64,000 nt of DNA from Erysipelotrichaceae bacterium (lineage in GTDB: Bacteria > Bacillota_I > Bacilli_A > Erysipelotrichales > Erysipelotrichaceae), in assembly GCA_017512885.1 (NCBI GenBank), contig JAFWEP010000006.1:62001-126000 (forward strand), read 5' to 3'. Below the pieces are notes generated by a model. That model searched no databases. It saw only the letters and a program-made list of their open reading frames with translations, and had not been told where the DNA came from. How positions within the stretch are numbered: the stretch's first letter is position 1; every line of letters starts with the position of its first letter. The position numbers and the translations under genes were made by a program. Shown here piece after piece: positions 32,771 through 41,104 of this stretch.

Positions 32771-34609
32771 ATGTGCGGTATCGTAGGTTACACCGGAAAT
32801 AAAGAAGCAGCGCCCCTTCTCCTGGAAGGGCTGGCCAAACTGGAGTATCGCGGTTACGATTCGGCCGGTCTGGCCGTACGCAAGGGCAAGGGCGACATCG
32901 AGATCGTCAAGGCCAAAGGCAGACTGCGGGTCTTGGCCGAAAAGACCAGCGACGGCGAAACATTAAAAGGAGACTGCGGCATCGGTCATACCCGCTGGGC
33001 GACCCATGGCGAGCCTTCCGAAAACAACGCTCATCCGCATTGCAGCGATGACCGGGCGGTCGTCGGTGTTCATAACGGCATCATCGAGAACTATCAGGAA
33101 CTGAAAGAGAAACTGCAGCGTCACGGCTACGTCTTTTACTCCGCGACCGATACCGAGATCGCACTGAAACTGATCGATTACTACTATAAGAAATACGGGG
33201 AAGGTCCGATCGGCGCCCTGCGTCATGCGATGCTGCGCATCCGCGGCTCCTACGCCCTGGCTGTCCTCTTCAAGGACTATCCGGGAGAGATCTACGCTGC
33301 CCGCAAGGACTCGCCGATGATCCTCGGCGTCAAGGACGGAGAGAGCTTCCTGGCATCCGATGCGACCGCCATCCTCAAACATACCCGTCAGGTCTACTAC
33401 ATCGGCAACCTGGAGATCGCCTGTTTAGGAAAGGGCACCGTCAGCTTCTACAACCTCGACGGGGAATCCATCGAAAAGGAACTGACCGAGATCAAGTGGG
33501 ATGCGGAGGCTGCCGAGAAGGGCGGTTACGAACATTTCATGATCAAGGAGATCCACGAACAGCCGCAGGCTGTCCTGGACACCCTGAACTCGGTCATCAA
33601 GGCGGATCATATCGATCCGGCCGTCTTCGGTATGGATGAGGAGATCCTGCAGAAGGTCTCCCGCATCCAGATCGCTGCCTGCGGTTCGGCTTATCATGTC
33701 GGGGTCGCTGCACAGTATGTCTTCGAAGGACTCTGCCGGATCCCGGTGCGGGTGGAACTGGCTTCGGAATTCCGTTACCGCGACCCGATCCTGGAAGAGG
33801 ACGAACTGGTCGTCGTGATCTCCCAGTCCGGCGAGACCGCCGATTCCCTGGCAGCCCTGCGGGAAGCCAAAGCCCGCGGGAACCGCACCCTGGCTGTCGT
33901 CAATGTCGTCGGTTCGACCATTGCCCGGGAAGCGGACAGCGTCTTCTATACCCTGGCCGGTCCGGAGATCGCCGTTGCCACCACCAAGGCCTACAGCGCG
34001 CAGCTGATCGCCATGTATGCCCTGGCGATCGCCTTTGCGAAGGCCAGAGGAAAGATCACTGCGGAAGAAGAAAAAGAGCTCTGCCGGGAACTGCAGACGC
34101 TGCCGGAGAAGATCACCAAAGTGCTGGAAGACAAGGAACGGCTGCAGTGGTTCGCTGCCAAGTTCGCCAATGCCAAGGACATCTTCTTCATCGGAAGAGG
34201 CATCGACTATGCGATCTCGCTGGAAGGTTCCCTGAAGATGAAAGAGATCAGCTATATCCACTCCGAGGCCTATGCAGCCGGAGAACTGAAGCACGGTACG
34301 ATCTCCTTAGTGGAGAACGGAACGCTGGTCATCGGAGTCTGCACCCAGAACGGTCTCTATGAAAAGACCCTCTCCAACATGGTCGAGGTCAAGAGCCGCG
34401 GAGCCTATCTGATGGGCCTGACCAACTACGGCAATTACTCCATCGAGGATACGGCCGACTTCACGGTCTATATCCCGCGTACCCATCGGTTCTTTACGAC
34501 CTCTCTGGCGGTCGTGGCATTGCAGTTACTGGGCTACTATGTCTCTGTCAGCAAGGGCCTCAATGTCGATAAACCGCGCAACCTGGCCAAATCGGTAACG
34601 GTGGAATGA
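32771..34609 (+). CDS. glmS: glutamine-fructose-6-phosphate aminotransferase (isomerizing)
   Basis: A 612-residue enzyme, full length. It makes glucosamine-6-phosphate from fructose-6-phosphate and glutamine, the first step to UDP-GlcNAc for the wall. MCGIVGYTG gives Cys2 as the glutamine amidotransferase nucleophile, and GHTRWATHGEPSENNAHPH is the glutaminase block. Two SIS sugar-isomerase domains follow (QSGETADSLAALREA near residue 355, then EGSLKMKEISYIHSEAYAAG near 490). It ends in the family tail LAKSVTVE. A GGGGG site lies before the ATG. It overlaps the next small gene by 4 nt. There is no glmS ribozyme upstream. Confidence 0.97.
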   Translation: MCGIVGYTGNKEAAPLLLEGLAKLEYRGYDSAGLAVRKGKGDIEIVKAKGRLRVLAEKTSDGETLKGDCGIGHTRWATHGEPSENNAHPHCSDDRAVVGVHNGIIENYQELKEKLQRHGYVFYSATDTEIALKLIDYYYKKYGEGPIGALRHAMLRIRGSYALAVLFKDYPGEIYAARKDSPMILGVKDGESFLASDATAILKHTRQVYYIGNLEIACLGKGTVSFYNLDGESIEKELTEIKWDAEAAEKGGYEHFMIKEIHEQPQAVLDTLNSVIKADHIDPAVFGMDEEILQKVSRIQIAACGSAYHVGVAAQYVFEGLCRIPVRVELASEFRYRDPILEEDELVVVISQSGETADSLAALREAKARGNRTLAVVNVVGSTIAREADSVFYTLAGPEIAVATTKAYSAQLIAMYALAIAFAKARGKITAEEEKELCRELQTLPEKITKVLEDKERLQWFAAKFANAKDIFFIGRGIDYAISLEGSLKMKEISYIHSEAYAAGELKHGTISLVENGTLVIGVCTQNGLYEKTLSNMVEVKSRGAYLMGLTNYGNYSIEDTADFTVYIPRTHRFFTTSLAVVALQLLGYYVSVSKGLNVDKPRNLAKSVTVE

Positions 34610-34830
34610 AACAGTATCGGGTCCGGGTCCGCAAGGACGGAGAATGGATCTACCTCAATCCCGGAGAGGGATGTTCAAGGGTAGGTCTGTTCAAGGAAGA
34701 TCAGCAGCGTTTCCTGGATGAAGAGGAAGCCCGCAGCTGGGCAAAGTTCATGGCCCTCGATCCCAACGCGGACAGTGTGGAACTGCTGGTCATCTCCGAA
34801 GAAGGAGAAACGACGGAGATCTATAAATGA
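34606..34830 (+). CDS. small hypothetical protein downstream of glmS
   Basis: A 74-residue soluble protein (KQYRVRVRKDGEWIYLNP, then a RFLDEEEARSWAKFMALDP helix) that looks like a small alpha/beta domain. It overlaps glmS by 4 nt and the following gene by 4 nt, so all three are read as one unit. No family is recognised. The tight coupling to glmS suggests a role linked to amino-sugar supply, but that is only context. Confidence 0.65.
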   Translation: MKQYRVRVRKDGEWIYLNPGEGCSRVGLFKEDQQRFLDEEEARSWAKFMALDPNADSVELLVISEEGETTEIYK

Positions 34831-35168
34831 AGGTGATCGATATCTATCAGCAGTACTTTTCCGCAGAAGCTGAGGTGAACGGCATCGTGCGTCGGGCTGT
34901 CTCGGTTATCCTGCAGTGCGAGAGTGAGGAAGGCAATATCCTTTACCGGGCGATCGTGAACTTCTTTCCCTACGAAGACCCGGAAGACTGGCGGATCACC
35001 TCTGATGCGCTGGCGGAAAGGGCGCTCTATCAGGCTAAGGGACGCCGCAGCCGGAAAAGGGAAGCCCAACTGGAAGAACAGCTGCAGCAGACGGCTGATG
35101 AACTGGCAGCCGAACTGAACGGAAGGATCGACTGGGAACACCCTCTGCGGGAAGCCAGAAGAGGCTAA
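34827..35168 (+). CDS. small hypothetical protein
   Basis: A 113-residue soluble protein. The N-terminal half is beta-rich with a Tyr/Phe-Pro edge (YRAIVNFFPYEDPEDW). The C-terminal half is a long charged helix (RRSRKREAQLEEQLQQTADE) that could form a coiled coil. It overlaps the previous gene by 4 nt. It is the last gene of the glmS group; no clear terminator is seen before the minus-strand ORF region. The family is unknown. Confidence 0.6.
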   Translation: MKVIDIYQQYFSAEAEVNGIVRRAVSVILQCESEEGNILYRAIVNFFPYEDPEDWRITSDALAERALYQAKGRRSRKREAQLEEQLQQTADELAAELNGRIDWEHPLREARRG

Positions 35169-35284
35169 GACAGTATTAGAATCGGATCATTCAACAGATC
35201 GGGGATCATCTCCCTGTATCCGGCTGTATCACAGAGCCGGGTCAGAGTGGTGATCCCTTTTTTCAAAGCAGCGCAGTCATTCAT
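35165..35284 (-). CDS. candidate 39-residue ORF, possible gene remnant
   Basis: An open frame of 39 residues (starting MNDCAALKKGITTL) whose ATG overlaps the TGA of the ORF6N gene. It ends under the stop of the plus-strand gene. No ribosome site is visible. It may be a coupled small gene or the tail of a larger gene cut by a rearrangement at the ORF6N junction. Confidence 0.3.
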   Translation of the reverse strand: MNDCAALKKGITTLTRLCDTAGYREMIPDLLNDPILILS

Positions 35285-35631
35285 AAAATTGGAAAGATCG
35301 CTTTCAGCGCTGTCATCAGTATATAGATGCCCTGTTCGGTAAAAGCGTAGGGAAGGTACTTATAATGAAGTCCTCGTTTATTGTTGGCAGCGTTTAAGGT
35401 CAAAAATTTTGACCTTAAAGATAGTTCGTCCAGTTCTGCTTCTGTCAGTTGAAACCGGAAGTCTTCATCAAACTTCCCGATATTGTTTTTGACCTGCTGA
35501 TTAAAGGCTTTGGTGCTGTATCCGTAGATCTCTGCTAAGTCACTGTCTAACATCACCTGTTGCCCCCTTACCGTATAGATCTTGTCTTTTAATGTCCTTT
35601 CATCGATAAGCATCGGCTGAGTATCTGTCAT
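35281..35631 (-). pseudogene. truncated ORF6N-domain (phage antirepressor type) gene
   Basis: 116 residues start at 35631 behind a GGAGG site. DKIYTVRGQQVMLDSDLAEI, then YGYSTKAFNQQVKNN and FRFQLTEAE are typical of the ORF6N domain found in phage antirepressors and in mobile-element proteins. The frame stops right after AFTEQGIYILMTALKA, where intact proteins continue for roughly 100 or more residues. So I call it a truncated or decayed gene. The upstream in-frame stretch (about 35632-35886) contains a phrase like LRSRIATSS that recalls the ORF6N core, hinting at a rearranged second copy. The segment is AT-richer than its neighbours, which suggests transfer. Confidence 0.65.
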
Positions 35632-35806
35632 TTCTTCGTATCCTCCTGATTTATTGTTTCCGGAGAAAACGGAAAATCCTAAATAAAGCTGAATCTTTCG
35701 GTACTTTTCAGCATATCCTGCCCTGTTTGGTGAAGACGCAGAGGAGTTAATGGGGCCTTCCTGGCTTGAGGTCGCAATTCGTGACCGCAAGATCCCGCTC
35801 ACACAT

Positions 35807-35829
35807 AAAAAGAGCTCAGTACTGAGCTC
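35807..35829 (-). terminator. terminator of the lysine ABC transporter operon
   Basis: A perfect self-complementary stem, half-site GAGCTCAGT (35812-35829), is followed on the minus strand by TTTTTATG. It overlaps the last codon of the ATPase gene. Confidence 0.8.
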
Positions 35830-36559
35830 AGTTTTCCAGATAGTGACGCAGGAACTGCCGGGTGACTTCCTTCGTTGGATTCTCAAAGAATTCGGAGGGC
35901 GGACAATCCTCTACGATGACGCCGTCATCCATGAAGACGATGCGGTCGGCCACATTGCGGGCAAAGCCCATCTCATGGGTCACGACCACCATGGTCAGCC
36001 CGTCTTCAGCCAGCTGTTTCATGACATTCAGGACTTCACCGACCATCTCCGGATCCAGTGCGGAGGTCGGTTCGTCGAACAGCATCAGTTTGGGATCCAT
36101 GCAGAGCGCCCGGGCGATCGCCACTCGCTGCTTCTGACCGCCGGAGATCATCCGGACATCCGCCTGCAGGAAATCCTGCATGCCGACCTTCTGCAGATAA
36201 TAGCGGGCCTTCTCTTCGGCTTCCGCACGGGAACGCTTCAGCACTCGCTGCTGCGGGACCGTACAGTTGTGTAAGACGTTCATATTGGAAAAGAGATTGA
36301 ACTGCTGGAAGCACATCCCTACCTTTGCCCGGTAGGCATTGACGTCCTTCGTATTCAGGATGTCTTCGCCGAAGACCCTGATCTCACCGCTGTCCGGTTT
36401 CTCCAGCAGGTTGATGCAGCGCAACAGGGTGGACTTGCCGGAGCCGGAACGGCCTAAGAGACAGACCACTTCGCCTTCCTGTACGTCGAAATCGACGCCT
36501 TTCAGCACTTCCAGGGAACCGAAGCGTTTATGGATGTCACGAATGCTGACGAGCGTCAT
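35828..36559 (-). CDS. amino-acid ABC transporter ATP-binding protein (GlnQ/ArtM type)
   Basis: A 243-residue ATPase of the polar amino-acid uptake family. [18 protein letters not shown] is Walker A with the family-typical RCINLLE tail; [14 protein letters not shown] is the Q-loop; [16 protein letters not shown] is the signature; [20 protein letters not shown] is Walker B. It overlaps the permease gene by 23 nt. It is the last gene of a three-gene import operon behind a lysine riboswitch, so it probably drives lysine uptake. Confidence 0.95.
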   Translation of the reverse strand: MTLVSIRDIHKRFGSLEVLKGVDFDVQEGEVVCLLGRSGSGKSTLLRCINLLEKPDSGEIRVFGEDILNTKDVNAYRAKVGMCFQQFNLFSNMNVLHNCTVPQQRVLKRSRAEAEEKARYYLQKVGMQDFLQADVRMISGGQKQRVAIARALCMDPKLMLFDEPTSALDPEMVGEVLNVMKQLAEDGLTMVVVTHEMGFARNVADRIVFMDDGVIVEDCPPSEFFENPTKEVTRQFLRHYLEN

Positions 36560-37337
36560 AATCGCGGTTGCCTCCTTTCTGTTCCGCGGTCCGGGACAGT
36601 TTCATATTGGTCGGATCGGTATCGGACTGCGGCAGACTGAGACCGCTGCCGTTCACCCGCTTCTCCACCCAGTTCAGCAGCAGGGCTGCCACGGAAGTCA
36701 GGAAGAGATAGATGCAGGCTTCGATGAAATAGACTTCAGTGAAACGGAAGGTCGTACCGGCGATCGACCGCGCCGAAAACATCAGTTCCGAGATGGAGAT
36801 GATCATCAGGACCGAAGAGTCCTTGATGTTGACGATGAGCTCGTTGCCGATGGCCGGGAAGGCATTGCGAATGGCCTGCGGCAGGACGACTTCCTTCAGG
36901 GTCTGGGCATTGGACATGCCCAGGGAACGGGCTGCTTCGATCTGTCCGTTGTCGACGGCCTGGATGCCGGAGCGGATGATCTCGGCCATGTAGGCGCCGG
37001 TATTGACGGAGATGACGAAGACTGCCGCCTGGATGTTGGACCAGTGGATGATGTTCAGCAGGGCGTAGTAGATGAAGACCGCCTGCACCATCATCGGGGT
37101 GCCGCGGAAGATCGTGATATAGAGGCCGGCAAAGGCATCAAAGATCCTTTTCAGGATCCTCGATGCCTTCGAAGCCGTAAAGTCCAGTCTTATGGCACGC
37201 AGCCCGCCGATCAAAAGACCGATCAGGAACCCGCAGGCCGTTCCCAGCAGGGATACCAGCAGGGTGGTCCGACAGGCCATCAGCAGGTTCGGCCAGTAGT
37301 CCTGAACGATCTTCAGGACGTTCTGCCAGAAACCCAT
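36537..37337 (-). CDS. amino-acid ABC transporter permease
   Basis: A 266-residue membrane protein with five or six helices. [20 protein letters not shown], and [27 protein letters not shown] split over residues around 95-185, are the HisM/GlnP permease signatures, including the EAA loop that contacts the ATPase. The ATG overlaps the stop of the binding-protein gene by 1 nt. It would form the transmembrane pore for the lysine-riboswitch-controlled importer, probably as a homodimer, since only one permease gene is present. Confidence 0.94.
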   Translation of the reverse strand: MGFWQNVLKIVQDYWPNLLMACRTTLLVSLLGTACGFLIGLLIGGLRAIRLDFTASKASRILKRIFDAFAGLYITIFRGTPMMVQAVFIYYALLNIIHWSNIQAAVFVISVNTGAYMAEIIRSGIQAVDNGQIEAARSLGMSNAQTLKEVVLPQAIRNAFPAIGNELIVNIKDSSVLMIISISELMFSARSIAGTTFRFTEVYFIEACIYLFLTSVAALLLNWVEKRVNGSGLSLPQSDTDPTNMKLSRTAEQKGGNRDYDARQHS

Positions 37338-38167
37338 TATTCTCCGGCCGGCTGACGTTCGATCGCGGCGGCCATCAGTTCCTGGCGCTCGCTCTCGGAG
37401 ATGCCGTTCAGGACGTTCTGCAGGGCGTTCAGCAGTTCGCTGTTCTCCTTGGCGATACCGACGGAAACGCGGGTATCAGCAGTGAATCCGCTGCCTTCCG
37501 CAAAGCGGACGACGGCCAGATCGGGATTGGCGCTGACGATGCCGTTGGCGACCGGCAGTTCAACGACGACCGCGTCGCAGCCGCCGTGCTGCAGATCGTT
37601 GATCAGTGCGGGCACGTTGTCGAGCGGGGTGCCGTGGACAGCGCCTTCGGCCTGGTCGATGACCTCATCGTAGATAGTGCTCAGCTGACCCTTGATCGTA
37701 AAGCCGGAAAGTTCGCTGATGGAAGTGATGGAAGTCAGTTCGCTGTCGCCGCGGACGACGATGACTTCTTCGGATTCATAGTAGGGTTCGGTGAAGTCGA
37801 TGACTTCCATGCGCTCTTCGGTGGGGGTCATGCCGGCGATGATCGCATCGATCTCTCCGTTCTTCAGAGCCGGGATCAGGCCGTCCCAGTCATAGGGAAC
37901 GACCTGTACGTTCATGCCGCTGCCTTCTGCCAGACGGGTGGCGATGACGACGTCATAGCCGTCGCAGTAACTGGTGGAAGAGATGGGCTGGGAAGTCTCG
38001 GTCTCTGTCGTGGTGGTCCAGTTGAAGGGTGCGTAGTTGCATTCCATGCCGACCCGCAGCGTCTGGGTCTCTTCGGCAGAAGAAGCCGGAGCAGCGGAAG
38101 AAGAAGCGTTGGAGCCGCAGCCGCAGAGCAGCAGGGCTGTGATCAGGAACAGTACCAGTTTTCTCAT
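37337..38167 (-). CDS. amino-acid ABC transporter substrate-binding lipoprotein (predicted lysine)
   Basis: A 276-residue lipoprotein with signal and lipobox (LLCGC, Cys17) and a Ser/Ala linker. The mature part is a SBP_bac_3 domain: LRVGMECNYAPFNW, then DGYDVVIATRLAEG, DAIIAGMTPTEERMEVIDFT and GTPLDNVPALI are its marks. I chose ATG 38167 with GGAGG upstream because the longer frame reads through a riboswitch. Substrate specificity is inferred as lysine from that riboswitch; the fold alone would also allow other cationic or polar amino acids. Confidence 0.93.
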   Translation of the reverse strand: MRKLVLFLITALLLCGCGSNASSSAAPASSAEETQTLRVGMECNYAPFNWTTTTETETSQPISSTSYCDGYDVVIATRLAEGSGMNVQVVPYDWDGLIPALKNGEIDAIIAGMTPTEERMEVIDFTEPYYESEEVIVVRGDSELTSITSISELSGFTIKGQLSTIYDEVIDQAEGAVHGTPLDNVPALINDLQHGGCDAVVVELPVANGIVSANPDLAVVRFAEGSGFTADTRVSVGIAKENSELLNALQNVLNGISESERQELMAAAIERQPAGE

Positions 38168-38187
38168 TTGAGAGTCCTCCTTAAATG

Positions 38188-38216
38188 AAAAGTCCATACG
38201 CGCATGCCGTATGGAC
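38188..38216 (-). terminator. expression-platform terminator of the lysine riboswitch
   Basis: The stem GTCCATACG/CGTATGGAC (38192-38200 and 38208-38216) is followed on the minus strand by TTTTC, 20-odd nt before the start codon. Lysine binding should favour this hairpin and switch the transporter off. Confidence 0.8.
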
Positions 38217-38235
38217 CTGATAAGTTCCTTCACTG

Positions 38236-38391
38236 ACATAGCGCCTCTGCATTCGCAGGAGTGCCACGGATCTTCTCCGTGACCCCACATACCTTCCTTG
38301 CCAGGAAGATGCGTTCGGCGGTGATTGCCTTTCCCTTCGTTCCCAGCCTGCCGGCTCCGGAAGGTACTCATCTGCACCGCTACCTCTATAT
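38236..38391 (-). ncRNA. lysine riboswitch (L-box) aptamer
   Basis: Read on the minus strand, this 5' region contains the L-box landmarks in order. They are AGAGGT with a short stem, GCAGATGAGTA, GGGAAAGGC, CGCCGAACGC, GGGGTCACGG, and TCCTGCGAATGCAGAGGCGC. The P1 pair ATATAG/CTATGT closes it (38236-38241 with 38386-38391). The same order and spacing are known from the Thermotoga lysine riboswitch. It lies between the promoter (38413-38441) and the terminator at 38188. It controls the ABC importer downstream. Confidence 0.9.
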
Positions 38392-38412
38392 GCGGTATAT
38401 GAATTTTCCCAA

Positions 38413-38441
38413 ACAATAGCAGTCCCGGTCTCTTCTGTCAA
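38413..38441 (-). promoter_or_regulatory. promoter of the lysine ABC operon
   Basis: On the minus strand TTGACA (38436-38441), a 17-nt spacer and TATTGT (38413-38418) form a strong sigma-A promoter. The start falls near 38406, just before the riboswitch. Confidence 0.85.
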
Positions 38442-38497
38442 TCACTTTTTTCAAAGATTTTCTGAAAAAATATTCAATAAACGAAAGAATCCGGAAA

Positions 38498-39583
38498 CTA
38501 GCCTTCGATCTTCCGGAAACGTTCCCAGGGCAGTTCCGTACGTCCGAAGTGACCGTAGTTAGTCGTATAGCGGTAGATCGGCGCCCGCAGGTTCAGTTCC
38601 TTGATCATGTGCGGTACCCGGAAGTCGAAGTTCTTCTGAACGACTTCCAGCAGGTCTTCGTCTCCGTAACGGGACGTACCATAACTGTTCAGATAGATCG
38701 AGAGCGGCTCCTCCCGGCCGATCGCATAGGAGAGTTGCAGCAGACACTTTTCGCAGAGGCCGTTGGCGACCAGATTGCGGCAGACATAGCGGGCATAATA
38801 GGCTGCTGAACGGTCGACCTTGGAGGGGTCCTTAGAGGAAAAGCAGCCTCCGCCGACAGGCGCGTATCCGCCGTAGGTATCGACGACGATCTTTCTGCCG
38901 GTAGTCCCGGAGTCGCCCCAGCTGCCGCCTTTCAGGAAACTGCCGGAGGGGTTGACCAGGGTAATGGTCTTTTCGTCTATATCTTCAGGATCGATCACCG
39001 GCAGGATCACTTTCTCTGTGATCAGCTGCTGCAGTTCTTCCTGAGAGATGAGTTCGGTATGCTGAGTCGATACGACGATCGTATGAATACGCCGGAAGTG
39101 ACCGTCTTCGTATTCGGCCGTGACTTCCGTCTTGCCGTCGGGGCGCAGACGGGGATCGCTGCGGCGGACTTCCTCAAGCCTGCGGGCCAGACGGTGGGCG
39201 CAGTCGATCGCATAGGGCATATAGTTCGGAGTCTCGCTGCAGGCATAGCCGAACATGATGCCCTGATCTCCGGCAGCCTGATCGCTGCCGACGGCGGCAT
39301 CGATCTCCGGCGACTGCTGATCGACCTTGACGATGACCTGATAGTCTTCCGGATAACCGATCTCCCGGATCACCCGGCGGGCGATACCGGGATAATCGAG
39401 CACAGCCTGTGTATTCGCTTCTCCGTAGATGAGGACCAGATCGTTCTTGATCGTGGCTTCTACCGCCATATGGGACGAGGGATCCTGTTTCAGCGCCTCA
39501 TCCAGGATCGTATCGGCGATCAGATCACAGATCTTGTCGGGATGTCCGCTGGTGACGGACTCCGAAGTGAAGAGATACCTCAT
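38498..39583 (-). CDS. metK: S-adenosylmethionine synthetase, divergent short form
   Basis: A 361-residue enzyme that makes S-adenosylmethionine from methionine and ATP. TSESVTSGHPDKICDLIAD, then AAGDQGIMFGYACSE, the GRKIVVDTYGG block and SKDPSKVDRSAAYYARYV are the MetK motifs with metal and phosphate ligands. It differs from the usual form: NPSGSFLKGGSWGDSG replaces NPxGxFVxGGPxGDxG, GGGCFSSKD replaces GGGAFSGKD, and it is about 20-40 residues short. It starts 1 nt after the radical SAM gene stop, so a SAM-using enzyme and the SAM-making enzyme are made together. The longer upstream frame is only a shadow. Confidence 0.9.
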   Translation of the reverse strand: MRYLFTSESVTSGHPDKICDLIADTILDEALKQDPSSHMAVEATIKNDLVLIYGEANTQAVLDYPGIARRVIREIGYPEDYQVIVKVDQQSPEIDAAVGSDQAAGDQGIMFGYACSETPNYMPYAIDCAHRLARRLEEVRRSDPRLRPDGKTEVTAEYEDGHFRRIHTIVVSTQHTELISQEELQQLITEKVILPVIDPEDIDEKTITLVNPSGSFLKGGSWGDSGTTGRKIVVDTYGGYAPVGGGCFSSKDPSKVDRSAAYYARYVCRNLVANGLCEKCLLQLSYAIGREEPLSIYLNSYGTSRYGDEDLLEVVQKNFDFRVPHMIKELNLRAPIYRYTTNYGHFGRTELPWERFRKIEG

Positions 39584-39584
39584 C

Positions 39585-40934
39585 TCAGGCTTCCTGAGAA
39601 GGACGTACCTTCTCCCAGACTTCTTCAGCCGGTGCAGACCAGTTCTCTGCGTATTCCTTCGTATTGGCACAGAGATCTTCTGCGCTCTGCGGAGACTGCA
39701 GATCGGTAGAATGCGCCTTTGCGGCATTGACCATTTCCGTCAGTTTCCCGGAGTTCTCCAGCATCGGGCACGGCTTCAGCATATTCTCATTGAAGGGGAT
39801 GTTGTCGTGATACTGCATCATCAGCGGCGACTGCAGGCATTCCAGCAGCGACTGCTGACGGATGTTGGAAGTGGAATAATGGATGAAGACGCAGGGGTCG
39901 ACATCCCCGTTGGCGTTGATGTGCAGATAGCGCCGTCCGCCGGCGATGCAGCCGCCGACGTATTGCGCATCATTCTGGAAGTCCATCGCAAAGAGAGGCT
40001 TTTCGGAACGGTATCTGCGGATCTTTTCGATCATGCCGATCCTCTGTTCGACCGTCGGCAGCAGTTCGAGCGAAGCATCGTTGCCGACCGGCATGTAATG
40101 GAAGAACCAGACGAAACGGGCGCCCTCCGCGATCAGGGAATCGTAGAATTCCTCGGAAGAGATCGACTCGTAATTTGCCCGGGTGTAGCAGGCGGAGATG
40201 CCGTAGACCAGTTTCTTTTCGTTCAGCAGCTTCATCGCCTTCTGCACGTGCTGATAGACACCTGCTCCGCGCCGTTCATCAGTCGCATCCTCGAAGCCTT
40301 CCAGAGAGATGGCCGGTACGAAGTTTCCGACGCGCAGCATCTCCTCCGCGAAGTCTTCATCGATAAGCGTACCGTTGGTGAAGCTGAGGAAGACGCAGTC
40401 ATCGTGTTTCTCACAGAGACGGATCAGATCCTTTTTGCGGACCAGCGGCTCACCGCCGGTATAGATATACATATAGACGCCCAGTTCCTTGCCCTGGGTG
40501 ATGATGTCATCGATCTCTTCATAGGAGAGATTGAGCTTATGTCCGTACTCGGCAGCCCAGCAGCCGGTGCAGTGCAGGTTGCAGGCGCTGGTCGGATCGA
40601 GCAGGATCGCCCAGGGGATGTTGCACTGATACTTTTCGCGCATCGCCTCTTCCTGCTTCCAGCCGGCCAGGACGGCATTGACAAAGAAATTTACGAGCAG
40701 TTTCTTCGTTACCCCGGGATCGACTTCCGTAAAGATGCGCCGGATAAAGGGATAATACGGGTGATCCGGATCCAGCGCCGCTTCCTTTACGGCATTGAAC
40801 TGTTTTTCGAAAGTTCCGGCCCGGAAGAGATCTGCCCAGCGGAAGATCTCGTCAAAAGCCCTGTCCGGATCCTCGTAAGCCTTGTCGATCATGTGTTCTA
40901 CGATCGTTTTCGTGAGTGTTAATTTTAGATCCAT
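39585..40934 (-). CDS. radical SAM protein with C-terminal SPASM-like region
   Basis: A 449-residue enzyme. CNLHCTGCW gives the CxxxCxxC cluster (Cys118, Cys122, Cys125) that binds the 4Fe-4S/SAM site. YIYTGGEPLV is the GGE motif, and SFTNGTLIDEDF and SLEGFEDATDERRG complete the TIM-barrel. The C-terminal part has further cysteines (GGCIAGGRRYLHINANGDVD, then PCVFIHYS and KPCPMLEN) as in SPASM auxiliary-cluster domains. I start it at ATG 40934 because GGAGG is 8 nt upstream. It is divergent from a TetR regulator. The substrate is unknown; no precursor peptide gene is visible next to it. Confidence 0.9.
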   Translation of the reverse strand: MDLKLTLTKTIVEHMIDKAYEDPDRAFDEIFRWADLFRAGTFEKQFNAVKEAALDPDHPYYPFIRRIFTEVDPGVTKKLLVNFFVNAVLAGWKQEEAMREKYQCNIPWAILLDPTSACNLHCTGCWAAEYGHKLNLSYEEIDDIITQGKELGVYMYIYTGGEPLVRKKDLIRLCEKHDDCVFLSFTNGTLIDEDFAEEMLRVGNFVPAISLEGFEDATDERRGAGVYQHVQKAMKLLNEKKLVYGISACYTRANYESISSEEFYDSLIAEGARFVWFFHYMPVGNDASLELLPTVEQRIGMIEKIRRYRSEKPLFAMDFQNDAQYVGGCIAGGRRYLHINANGDVDPCVFIHYSTSNIRQQSLLECLQSPLMMQYHDNIPFNENMLKPCPMLENSGKLTEMVNAAKAHSTDLQSPQSAEDLCANTKEYAENWSAPAEEVWEKVRPSQEA

Positions 40935-41010
40935 GATCATTTCCTCCTGCATTCACCCTAACAAGTTCGAAAATCGTACACCATGTATAAAACTGGAACG
41001 GTGTTCGGAA

Positions 41011-41065
41011 TTCAGACACATGCCGGCAACTGTCTGGACGCCTGTCTGAAAATATCCTTTACAAT
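41011..41065. promoter_or_regulatory. control region between the radical SAM and TetR genes
   Basis: TTCAGACA (41011-41018) and TGTCTGAA (41043-41050) form an 8-bp inverted repeat with a second TGTCTG in between (41031-41036). A TACAAT box (41060-41065) can serve the TetR gene. The repeats are a candidate TetR operator. Confidence 0.5.
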
Positions 41066-41104
41066 AAGGGAGACCGATGCAGTTCCGGCGGAAGGAGGAA
41101 CGTG

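Noticed and set aside
37337-38416. Long form of the amino-acid binding protein starting at 38416
   Set aside because: The extra part is the lysine riboswitch and terminator read as protein; the lipoprotein signal starts at 38167 behind GGAGG.
38398-38500. SAM riboswitch or terminator just after metK
   Set aside because: The region has no SAM-riboswitch core. It holds the promoter of the lysine operon. The TTTCCGGA repeats around the metK stop do not form a good terminator.
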